DNA from: Paenibacillus_E allorhizoplanae | Lineage (GTDB): Bacteria > Bacillota > Bacilli > Paenibacillales > NBRC-103111 | Length of the DNA stretch: 64,000 nt | Reading direction: 5' to 3' | Assembly: GCF_927798215.1 (NCBI RefSeq) | Contig: NZ_CAKMMW010000003.1 | Span: forward strand, 496,001 to 560,000 | Part shown: positions 35,047-43,213 of the stretch, piece by piece | Position numbering within the stretch: position 1 is the first letter of the stretch | Layout of the letters: each line of letters begins with the position of its first letter | Notes under the pieces: model-generated | Database searches by the model: none | Told to the model about the DNA's origin: nothing | Seen by the model: only the letters and a program-made list of their open reading frames with translations | Made by a program: the position numbers and the translations under genes

Positions 35047-36906
35047 CTATTCACTTGACGCAGCTGCAACTGAAATGCCATGCCTCAGCATATGCTCCAG
35101 CTCTAAACGATCAACAGGAGGACTAAACCAATAACCTTGGACCTCGTTGCATCGATTCTGATATAAGAATTTCAATTGATCCTCTGTCTCTACACCTTCC
35201 GCGATAACTTTCAGATTCAAATGGTGCGTCATGGCGATAATGGTCGCAACAATGGCTGCGTCATTCGGATCTACCATGATATCGCGTACGAAGGAGCGGT
35301 CAATCTTCAGCTTATCAATCGGAAATTTCTTCAAATAATAAAGCGAACTATAGCCAGTACCGAAATCGTCGATACTCACATTCACACCAAGCTCTTTCAA
35401 TTCAAGAAGTGATTGAATGGCATGATCCACATCCATCGTCATACTTTCAGTAATTTCCAACTCCAAATATCGCGGATCCAGCTCGGTCTGCTCAAGAACA
35501 TGGCTTATTTTCCCTTTCAGATTATGCTGAAAAAACTGTCTCATCGATAAATTCACGGAGATCGGAATAGGTGCATACCCTTCAGACTGCCATGTTTTAT
35601 TTTGCTTACATGCCGCACGGAGCACCCACTCGCCAATCGGTACAATCAAACCACTTTCTTCCGCTAATGGGATAAAATGATTAGGCATAACCATTCCCTT
35701 ATCCGGGTGATTCCACCGAATTAAAGCTTCTACACCAACAATTCGCCCCGATCCTATATCCACTTGAGGTTGGTAGTAAAGTACGAATTCTTCATTAACT
35801 AATGCTCTGCGTAGCTCATTCTCCAGCCTCAAACGATTAATCGAAACAGATTTCATATCCGAATTGAATATCTGAAAATCGTTTCGACCTTTCTCTTTGG
35901 CCCTGGCTAATGCAATATCCGCATATTTCATCAATACGTCAGCCTCATCTGTATCTTCCGAGGAAATGGCGACACCAATGCTTGCCGTGACATGCAGCTC
36001 ATACTGTTCAAGGAGGAAGGGCTTCTCCAAGACACGATTGATTTCAGCAATAACGGTCATCACATCATTCACATCTTCCACATTGGAATAGAAAAAGGCA
36101 AATTCGTCACCTTCTGTACGCGCCAGGAAATCCTCAGCGGTCAAACAGCGAGTGAACCGTTCTGCGAGTTGAAGCAGCAGCATGTTACCATAGTCATGTC
36201 CAAAGCTATCATTTACAAGTTTGAAGCGATCAATATCCAAATAAAACACCGCGACCTTATTTCCTTCTTCTTTACATAGACGCAGTCGTTCGTTCAAATG
36301 ATCTTTAAATAACCGTCGATTCGGAAGGCCGGTCATATCATCGTAATAGGCCATATAACGGACTTGCTCATCGCCACGTTTACGTTCCGTAATATCCTGA
36401 CAAATCAGAATATTACCTTTGGAATGGTGATGAATATCGACTGGAACAGCGGTTACGTGCAAATCGACGCGATAACCGCGCTGGTGCAGCACCGACGTAT
36501 CAAAAGTATATGGAATTCCGTTGCGACTTTGCTGCAATTGCCACTCGGTTAGCTCCAACTGTTCTTCCGTTACAATGTCCGTAAAAGGTTGATGCAGCAG
36601 GTCTGTGACCGAGTATCCCAGAATCGATTCTACTGCTTGGTTCATGCGAATAAATTTACCTTCATCATTAAATATCCCGATCGCATTGGGATTATGTTCA
36701 AATAGTGAATCCAGTACACTTAGATACGCATGATCTCTCGGGAGTTCCTTGGGTATCTGCGGTTGACGCAGCGAGTTCTTAGCATGCAATACATAAAGTA
36801 GTGCGAGTGCGCCCAAGAGACAAATCCATGGGGCGTACGGCTTTACGAAAATGCTAACGCATATGGCTACGACGACATATACGCCAATATAGAGCCGATT
36901 GTTCAC
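35047..36906 (-). CDS. PAS-GGDEF-EAL cyclic-di-GMP signalling protein
   Basis: 619 residues: two N-terminal membrane helices (~1-42), a PAS domain (~62-180), GGDEF (~190-350) and EAL (~360-610). The GGDEF signature reads EGDEF (RTEGDEF), so cyclase activity is uncertain. EAL motifs are intact (VGVEALIRWNHP, LEITES, SIDDFGTGYSSL), so phosphodiesterase activity is likely. Starts at GTG after AGGAGG. With the HD-GYP protein at the window start it points to c-di-GMP turnover. Confidence 0.94.
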   Translation of the reverse strand: MNNRLYIGVYVVVAICVSIFVKPYAPWICLLGALALLYVLHAKNSLRQPQIPKELPRDHAYLSVLDSLFEHNPNAIGIFNDEGKFIRMNQAVESILGYSVTDLLHQPFTDIVTEEQLELTEWQLQQSRNGIPYTFDTSVLHQRGYRVDLHVTAVPVDIHHHSKGNILICQDITERKRGDEQVRYMAYYDDMTGLPNRRLFKDHLNERLRLCKEEGNKVAVFYLDIDRFKLVNDSFGHDYGNMLLLQLAERFTRCLTAEDFLARTEGDEFAFFYSNVEDVNDVMTVIAEINRVLEKPFLLEQYELHVTASIGVAISSEDTDEADVLMKYADIALARAKEKGRNDFQIFNSDMKSVSINRLRLENELRRALVNEEFVLYYQPQVDIGSGRIVGVEALIRWNHPDKGMVMPNHFIPLAEESGLIVPIGEWVLRAACKQNKTWQSEGYAPIPISVNLSMRQFFQHNLKGKISHVLEQTELDPRYLELEITESMTMDVDHAIQSLLELKELGVNVSIDDFGTGYSSLYYLKKFPIDKLKIDRSFVRDIMVDPNDAAIVATIIAMTHHLNLKVIAEGVETEDQLKFLYQNRCNEVQGYWFSPPVDRLELEHMLRHGISVAAASSE

Positions 36907-37065
36907 GAATTCGCCTCCTTCTATAATTCTATGTTCGATAGGGAAGCCTTTCGTAGATGTCCGACCCTAGCTCCCAAATGATGTAAATTAATCTCGCGCA
37001 CATTACCATTCACTGTTTACTTTCTACAAAGGTTGTGCCATTTCCTGCTAACTTGCCATGAAACG

Positions 37066-37100
37066 CGAAAAAGAGCCAGATTTCTCCGGCTCTTTTCGAC
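37066..37100 (-). terminator. Terminator after DUF423 gene
   Basis: AAAAAGAGCC / GGCTCTTTT stem with a 10-base loop. Confidence 0.85.
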
Positions 37101-37471
37101 TAATTTAATTTAAAAGCCGCAATGGCTAACAGAGCCCAACCGACAAGGAAGCTTAATCCGCCTAACGGAGTTATAGGTCCAAAGGCTTTAATACCCGTCA
37201 AGCTTAATCCATACAAACTACCAGAGAACAAGATAATTCCGATGAAGATGGCCCAACCTGAGGCATTCACCAGGGAAGTATTTCCTAGCTTGTCAGAGAG
37301 CAGCGCGATCACGAGTAAAGCAATCGCGTGTATCATGTGATAATGAACGCCTGTTTGAAACACGTCGATCTTATCAGGTATTTTCGTTTTTAAATAGTGG
37401 GCGCCAAACGCACCTAATGCGACAGATAGGAAAGCATTCAAGCTTCCTAAGATCATAAACAATTTCATCAT
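37100..37471 (-). CDS. DUF423 small membrane protein (YwdK type)
   Basis: 123 residues with four hydrophobic helices and the family motif FGAHYLKTKIPDK near the start, then HAIALL and PITPLGGLSFLVGW. Function unknown. Located 32 bases from an unrelated small gene on the same strand. Confidence 0.88.
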   Translation of the reverse strand: MMKLFMILGSLNAFLSVALGAFGAHYLKTKIPDKIDVFQTGVHYHMIHAIALLVIALLSDKLGNTSLVNASGWAIFIGIILFSGSLYGLSLTGIKAFGPITPLGGLSFLVGWALLAIAAFKLN

Positions 37472-37503
37472 AAGACTTTATTTCCTTTCACTGCTGTAAT
37501 GAA

Positions 37504-37806
37504 CTACTCGACTTCACCAATATCATGTTGGCCTACAATTAAACGAACAGGCTCCAAGAAAACACGCGTAACGGTAGGCTGCTCGATTAAATTGACTTCA
37601 ATATCTTCGATCTTATAACGAATCGTCTTTCCCTCACGCTTGTCATAGACAACGTCGAACTGCTTCAAACCTAGTTGATGAATCAAAACGGAAGAACCAA
37701 TGGAGACTGCATTCGATTCGAATTCTCCGTGTTCAAATATCACCTCGGACAAAATCTCATCATTCATATCGACAATCGTGACGTACTGGCAAAATTGGTA
37801 TCTCAT
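37504..37806 (-). CDS. Hypothetical protein
   Basis: 100-residue acidic soluble protein that I do not recognise. ATG follows GAGGGGG. Probably co-transcribed with the DUF423 gene downstream. Confidence 0.6.
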   Translation of the reverse strand: MRYQFCQYVTIVDMNDEILSEVIFEHGEFESNAVSIGSSVLIHQLGLKQFDVVYDKREGKTIRYKIEDIEVNLIEQPTVTRVFLEPVRLIVGQHDIGEVE

Positions 37807-37903
37807 CGTAAAAAATCCCCCTCGATTGGATGTATTTAGGTATATATACCCATTCGCCGAAAATTGTCGATATTCCTGCTAGTTTCATGATTCCCCACAA
37901 TGT

Positions 37904-38824
37904 TCAAATAAAATCCAACAAATAGATGACAATTGGTATCGTAAACATGCTAAATAGTGTCGAAGTAAAGACTGCCTGTGAAGAAAACTCAGCCTCATTC
38001 TCATACTCAATGGCAAGGAGTACACTACTTAATGACGTTGGAACTGCGCAGGACAGAATCAACGCCTTCGCGGTCAATCCTTCAATCCCCAACATCCACA
38101 CAACCAGAAAACCTAACAACGGACCTATCGCCAAGCGCAGCATATTCGACAATAATACATTCGAGAACTGAAATGTCCATTTCATGGCGCCAAGCTGTAC
38201 GCCTAACGTCAACAGCGCTGTGGCCATAAAGGCATTTGCGATGTAGTTCAACGGGATGTCGATCGAAGATGGCACAGGCACATGATAATAACGCAATAAG
38301 AGTGCTATTGGAATGGCATAAATGACGGGTAAAGAAAGAATCGTTTTCATCGTCGCTTTCCAAGTAGCCTTATGTGCATTTAACGTGTAAATTCCGTAAG
38401 TATTAGGGATTAGCGTCTGCATAATCATAATAACGATCTGGATAGCCAGTGTATAGGCGTTGCCGCCAAATACGGTTTGATTGAGTGGAAGTGCATAATT
38501 CGCGCTATTGTAGAAAATCACACTATTGCGCATGGCGATCCGCATGCCGCGCTGCAGCTTCTGTATGCGGATGATCACTTCAATGATCGCAAATAAAAGG
38601 CTGAAGAAAATGACAAAAAATAAGAGCACCTGCATGAGGATAGAGAGACTCATTTCGGATTCATACAGCTTTACAAAAACAAGCGCTGGCGAAAATACAT
38701 AAAAGTTCAGCTTCGAGAGTGTGCGAATGTCAATTTGAAAGGCGCGATACATGGTCACGCCAATCGCGATCATGATACAAATCGGAACAATATTATTGAT
38801 TAGAATATACACGAAATAATTCAT
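37904..38824 (-). CDS. AEC family transporter (auxin efflux carrier / malonate-type permease)
   Basis: 306 residues with about ten transmembrane helices and AEC-typical blocks (FYNSANYALPL, ALLTLGVQLG, LSCAVPTSLSSVLLAIEYENEAEFSSQAVF). The family exports or imports small organic acids. It lies 40 bases downstream of an OhrR-type gene, likely the same operon. Confidence 0.92.
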   Translation of the reverse strand: MNYFVYILINNIVPICIMIAIGVTMYRAFQIDIRTLSKLNFYVFSPALVFVKLYESEMSLSILMQVLLFFVIFFSLLFAIIEVIIRIQKLQRGMRIAMRNSVIFYNSANYALPLNQTVFGGNAYTLAIQIVIMIMQTLIPNTYGIYTLNAHKATWKATMKTILSLPVIYAIPIALLLRYYHVPVPSSIDIPLNYIANAFMATALLTLGVQLGAMKWTFQFSNVLLSNMLRLAIGPLLGFLVVWMLGIEGLTAKALILSCAVPTSLSSVLLAIEYENEAEFSSQAVFTSTLFSMFTIPIVIYLLDFI

Positions 38825-38864
38825 TGCAATAGCCTCAATTCATCGAGAATCCCCATGATGCTCC

Positions 38865-39305
38865 TTACATGGAGGCATTAACGCTTGTGATAATTCGTTT
38901 CAACTGCGTATTGAAATTCGCAATTTCTTCCGGTGATAAACCACTCGAAGCGAACAGTGTCTGCGGAATGCACAGCGCCTGATCGTAGAGAGCTAGTCCG
39001 GCTTCTGTGATGCGAATAAGGACGACCCGCTCGTCTTCCTGTGAACGGTTCCGAACGAGCAATTTCTGCGCTTCCATTCTTTTGAGCATCGGAGTCAATG
39101 TTCCGGAGTCTAGATCAAGCTTCTCACTAAGCTCCTTCACTGTGCTCTCCTTTTGCTCCCAGAGCACAAGCAGAACCAAGTATTGCGGATACGTGATACC
39201 GAGCTCCTCTAGAAAAGGGCGATACATCCGAGTGATCGCTCTGGAGCTCGCATATAGGCTGAAACAAAGCTGATTCTCCAGCTTCAAAAATTCACTGCTG
39301 CTCAT
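38865..39305 (-). CDS. ohrR: OhrR-type MarR family peroxide sensor
   Basis: 146 residues close to Bacillus OhrR in layout: redox Cys at ~14 in LENQLCFSLYASSR, then LGITYPQYLVLLVLWE, winged-helix DNA recognition (LDLDSGTLTPMLKRMEAQKLL) and SQEDERVV. Organic peroxide oxidises the Cys and releases DNA. The usual partner ohrA is absent here; the next gene encodes an AEC transporter, so this could be a paralogue with another target. Confidence 0.9.
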   Translation of the reverse strand: MSSSEFLKLENQLCFSLYASSRAITRMYRPFLEELGITYPQYLVLLVLWEQKESTVKELSEKLDLDSGTLTPMLKRMEAQKLLVRNRSQEDERVVLIRITEAGLALYDQALCIPQTLFASSGLSPEEIANFNTQLKRIITSVNASM

Positions 39306-39383
39306 AGTCGTTTCCTTTCCTCCGTCATATTGTGAACAATCGATTTGCTTCCAATTTAAACAAAAAGTCTGCGACTGTCAATA

Positions 39384-39432
39384 CAAAACGCGGATGAGCA
39401 CCCATCCATCGGGCACACATCCGCGTTTTTCA
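39384..39432 (-). terminator. Terminator after sugar-binding lipoprotein gene
   Basis: AAAACGCGGATG / CATCCGCGTTTTT with an inner CCC...GGG stem. Confidence 0.88.
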
Positions 39433-39439
39433 AGTTTAC

Positions 39440-41032
39440 TTATTTAATATTTTGACTTTTCACATACTCCAACCATTGTTTCTTGTATTCAGCTTGGATT
39501 TTATCAAGCCCTGCTACTTTGGCTTTTTCCATAAATGTTTTCAATCCGCCTTCAACATCCGCAACGAGACCCGCTTCAAGAGGGTACAGATATTGTTTCT
39601 CCACTTGCTCTAATGCTGCTCTTTCTGCTTGATAGCTCGTGTAGTCTTCTGCAAAGCCTGTGTATTTATCAGGTGTTGCAATTTTATCCAGATCAGTGAA
39701 GATCTTTTTCACGCCATCGTATCCTTTATCGAATAACATAAACTCAGGATTTCTCCATGCCCAGCCCTGCATAGCTTCTCTAGGGAAACCATTGCTGTTC
39801 GTGTCACCGATCATGGTGTAGTAACCATTATCAACGGTGTAGTTTTTACCTAAGATACCGTACTCAGTCAATTGATTATACGTTTTGTCTGTTACCATTT
39901 TTTCGTAAAAGGCAAGTGCACGCTCAGCGTTTTTACTGCTTTTTGGAATCGCAAAGCCATTGTGGATCGGGTGAACCGGCTCAGCATGACCTTTAATCAT
40001 TGGCGCTGGGTAGTACTCAAGCTTCCAGTCTGGGTGTGTAGAAGCAATTTTCAACTTTTGATCATTGAAGCGGCTAGGATTATCTCCTAGGTTGGCTGCT
40101 GCTTTACCACTTGTAATCAAATCCGTCATTGCATCCTTCGTGTTCAAAACGTTCTTCGTAATGTAGCCAGCATCCTGCCATTTTTTCATTGCTTTCAGCT
40201 CATTTAAGTGCTCAGCAGAACCCCAGTACAAGCTAACCTCTGATGGTGTTTTATAGCCAATGTTCAACCCATAAGGAACGGCTCCAATGGGATCGATTGT
40301 TAAGTTTTTGTATTGATCAGATAGACTGCCTTTTACATCACTATTCGCTGCCAATGGTACCATATCAGGTACATTTTTCTTAATTCCAGCTAGATACGCT
40401 TCGAAATTAGCAAGGGAATCCGGGTTCGGCAAATTGAATTTCTCTCTGAGATCTTCACGCCAGATAAACCCTGTCGTTACGTATTCTTTATAAGTGGCAG
40501 GAACGGTGTAGATTTTGCCATCAATTTTGACAGCTTCCCACATGTCCTTCGGTACGAAGCTATTCAATTTAGGCGCTGCTTTCGGAAGCAACTCATCTAG
40601 TGCTAGGAAAGCACCTTTTTTGGCATAGGATTGGTATTGCGTCCACTCTGCTGTGAAGATCAAATCAACCGCTTGGCCGGAAGATAATAATAACTTATAT
40701 TTCTGATCCCAATCCGTCCACGTTGTGAAATTGAATTTAACCGTCGCGTTCAGATCCTTCAAGGCCAGCTTATTAATTTCTTCCTCAATGACTGGAAGAT
40801 CCTTCGGTGCAGGTCCTAACATATAGAATTGCAATTCTACTTTCTTCGATGTGTCTATTCCTGCTGGCTTAGCTGTAGCCGCTGCTGCTGTAGTTTCTGG
40901 TGCTTTCGTTGCTGCTGCTGCGGAAGGGCTTGGCGAACTTGTGGATGTGGAGCTGCTACACCCTGCAACAACGGAACCGGCAAGCGCTAATGCCATTGAC
41001 ACACTGTACATCTTTTTCGCATTACTTTTCAT
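39440..41032 (-). CDS. LplA/YtcQ-type sugar ABC importer binding lipoprotein
   Basis: 530 residues. Lipobox VVAGC, an Ala/Ser/Thr-rich linker (~24-60) and an SBP_bac_1-like fold with a DUF3502-type C-terminal region (QWLEYVKSQ). Together with the two permeases upstream it forms an oligosaccharide importer lacking its own ATPase; such systems usually share a common MsmX-like ATPase. Third gene of the unit. Confidence 0.93.
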   Translation of the reverse strand: MKSNAKKMYSVSMALALAGSVVAGCSSSTSTSSPSPSAAAATKAPETTAAAATAKPAGIDTSKKVELQFYMLGPAPKDLPVIEEEINKLALKDLNATVKFNFTTWTDWDQKYKLLLSSGQAVDLIFTAEWTQYQSYAKKGAFLALDELLPKAAPKLNSFVPKDMWEAVKIDGKIYTVPATYKEYVTTGFIWREDLREKFNLPNPDSLANFEAYLAGIKKNVPDMVPLAANSDVKGSLSDQYKNLTIDPIGAVPYGLNIGYKTPSEVSLYWGSAEHLNELKAMKKWQDAGYITKNVLNTKDAMTDLITSGKAAANLGDNPSRFNDQKLKIASTHPDWKLEYYPAPMIKGHAEPVHPIHNGFAIPKSSKNAERALAFYEKMVTDKTYNQLTEYGILGKNYTVDNGYYTMIGDTNSNGFPREAMQGWAWRNPEFMLFDKGYDGVKKIFTDLDKIATPDKYTGFAEDYTSYQAERAALEQVEKQYLYPLEAGLVADVEGGLKTFMEKAKVAGLDKIQAEYKKQWLEYVKSQNIK

Positions 41033-41112
41033 GTAAATCCTCCCTTTATTTGTGCATAATTTAAATAGGTCAAACCATCTATGTTAGCTGACGGAATAAC
41101 TCCGTTACAGTT

Positions 41113-42003
41113 CTAACCTTTTACAGCGCCTATGGTTAGGCCTTTAACGAAAAATCGTTGAACGAATGGATACAGAAATAAAATCGGACCGGTTACGATA
41201 ATAGCCATGGCTAGTTTGGTAGATTCCGATGGAATGTCCTGACTCATCGTTACCCCCGTACTGACACCCAACTGTGAAACCGCAGCAGCTGTATTAATGA
41301 TGTTATACAAGAAATACTGCAGCTCGTATTTATTCTGATCATTAATGAAGAGCGATGTCGAAAACCAGCTGTTCCAATAATGTAAAGCCAGGAATAATCC
41401 AACAGTGGCAATCCCAGGCATAGCCAGCGGAAGAACGACACGGTAATAAATCGTGAAGTCATTCGCGCCGTCAATCTTCGAAGACTCTGTTAACTCTTCC
41501 GGAATAGATGACTTAATGAAGCTGCGCATTAATATAATAAGGAATGGAGACATGAGTCCTGGGAAAATCAGTGCTGCGTACGTATCTGTTAATTGCAGAT
41601 ATTTCGTCATCATGATGTACCAAGGGACAAGGCCACCACCGAAAAGCGTAGTAAAGTAAATATAGAAGGAAAGCTTATTCCTGTATTTAAAATCTTTCCT
41701 TTGCAGCACGTAACCGGCCATCGTCATCATGAACAACCCTAGCGCCGTCCCAACAACCGTCACAAAAATCGTAACCCCGTAAGCTGTTAATACTTTTTCA
41801 GGGAACGTTAGAACCGCCTTATAGGCTGTCAATGAAAAGACACTCGGTATGAGGTGATATCCATCTCGTATAATGGATTCATTATCCGTTAGTGAACCAG
41901 AAATGATGAGAAGGAAGGGAAACAAACAGATCACAGAAAACGCGATAATGACAAGATAGGCAATCATGTTGAATGTAACGGAATCAATTCCTCTGGTACG
42001 CAA
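41113..42003 (-). CDS. LplC/YtcP-type sugar ABC permease
   Basis: 296 residues, six helices, with an EAA loop (ESSKIDGANDFTIYYRVVLPLAMPGIATVG). Starts at TTG 42003 nine bases after AGGAGG; no closer ATG fits. Fourteen bases from the other permease gene. Confidence 0.93.
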   Translation of the reverse strand: MRTRGIDSVTFNMIAYLVIIAFSVICLFPFLLIISGSLTDNESIIRDGYHLIPSVFSLTAYKAVLTFPEKVLTAYGVTIFVTVVGTALGLFMMTMAGYVLQRKDFKYRNKLSFYIYFTTLFGGGLVPWYIMMTKYLQLTDTYAALIFPGLMSPFLIILMRSFIKSSIPEELTESSKIDGANDFTIYYRVVLPLAMPGIATVGLFLALHYWNSWFSTSLFINDQNKYELQYFLYNIINTAAAVSQLGVSTGVTMSQDIPSESTKLAMAIIVTGPILFLYPFVQRFFVKGLTIGAVKG

Positions 42004-42016
42004 GTGCAGTCACCTC

Positions 42017-42940
42017 CTAGAAAAGTGCATATTCATCATTTGATTTTTTAATCAGATAGTTCACAGTCATAATAAGTACAAAACCGAAGATCGACTGGAA
42101 CAGCCCCGCTGAAGTCGCCATCCCGATGTCAAACGTAACCTTTAAAGAGCGGAAAACGTAAGTATCCAAGATGTCGGTTGCGTTATACAGAATACCGTTG
42201 TTTCCAATTAATTGGTAGAAGAGATCGAATTGACCTTTCATAATGCTGCCGAGTGCGAATAAGAGCAATATAATGAAGGTTGGCTTCAGCATCGGAATCG
42301 TTATGTACCAAATCCGCTGGAAAATGTTCGCTCCATCAATCGTCGCTGCTTCGTAATACTCATCACTTATACCCGTTATCGTGGCAAGATAGATTACCAT
42401 GGTGTAGCCTACATTTTTCCATACATAGAACATAATCAGAAGAAAAACCCATGAAGAAGGTGTGTTATAAATGTCCACCGGGTTAGATCCCCAGGATTTA
42501 AGCGTCGTATTTACAAATCCAGTATCATAATTAAACATGTTGTAAGCGATTGCATTGAGGAGAACAAATGAAATAAAATAAGGTAAGAACATCACGGATT
42601 GCGTAAGTTTCTTGAAGAACTTTCCTGTCATTTCACTTAATAGGATGGCGCAAAAGATGGCTGTCGCATTTAAAAACACGATGAATGCCAGGTTATAGGC
42701 CACCGTATTCCGCGTTAGCGTCCACAGAACGCCTGATTTCCATAAGAACTCGAAATTTTCCAATCCTACAAACGGACTTCCGAAAAGTCCCCCATTAAAA
42801 TCAAACCGGGTAAATGCAAAGTAGATCCCAACCATCGGTACGTACGAATTAATAAAGAAGAAGATTAATGTTGGCGCTATCATGAGAAACAACAATTTAT
42901 TTTTGTTTAACTCATAGAGAAATCCTTTCTTTCGGATCAT
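42017..42940 (-). CDS. LplB-type sugar ABC permease
   Basis: 307 residues, six helices, EAA loop EAATIDGANIFQRIWYITIPMLKPTF. First gene of the importer unit, divergent from the AraC regulator at 43214. ATG follows GGGAGG. Confidence 0.93.
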   Translation of the reverse strand: MIRKKGFLYELNKNKLLFLMIAPTLIFFFINSYVPMVGIYFAFTRFDFNGGLFGSPFVGLENFEFLWKSGVLWTLTRNTVAYNLAFIVFLNATAIFCAILLSEMTGKFFKKLTQSVMFLPYFISFVLLNAIAYNMFNYDTGFVNTTLKSWGSNPVDIYNTPSSWVFLLIMFYVWKNVGYTMVIYLATITGISDEYYEAATIDGANIFQRIWYITIPMLKPTFIILLLFALGSIMKGQFDLFYQLIGNNGILYNATDILDTYVFRSLKVTFDIGMATSAGLFQSIFGFVLIMTVNYLIKKSNDEYALF

Positions 42941-42998
42941 GCTGTAATACCTCCCTGCGTTAATATGTCTTGTTTATCTTGTCGGTTGCCATACTCGA

Positions 42999-43024
42999 AT
43001 TATAGACAGAATCGTTCTGTCAAG
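42999..43024. promoter_or_regulatory. Dyad overlapping importer promoter
   Basis: GACAGAA-TCG-TTCTGTC (43005-43021) is a perfect 7-bp inverted repeat in the 273-base divergent gap. On the minus strand TATAAT adjoins it (42999-43004), and TTGACA (43019-43024) overlaps the far arm at an unusually short 13-base distance. Probably the operator and promoter region of the importer. Confidence 0.45.
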
Positions 43025-43213
43025 GATACTGAAGATCTGCTAACATTTATGAACGAACCCACCCAAAACCGCCTAAACGGCATATGCACAATGTAAACTT
43101 TCATGGAGAATTCGGCGTTTATAGTGCTTTTCCAGCCCATGAGCTCTCCGATTCCATTGCAAGCCGAATAAAGTTGGGATATACTTTTTTTACCTAAGGG
43201 GGGGACGGATAAC

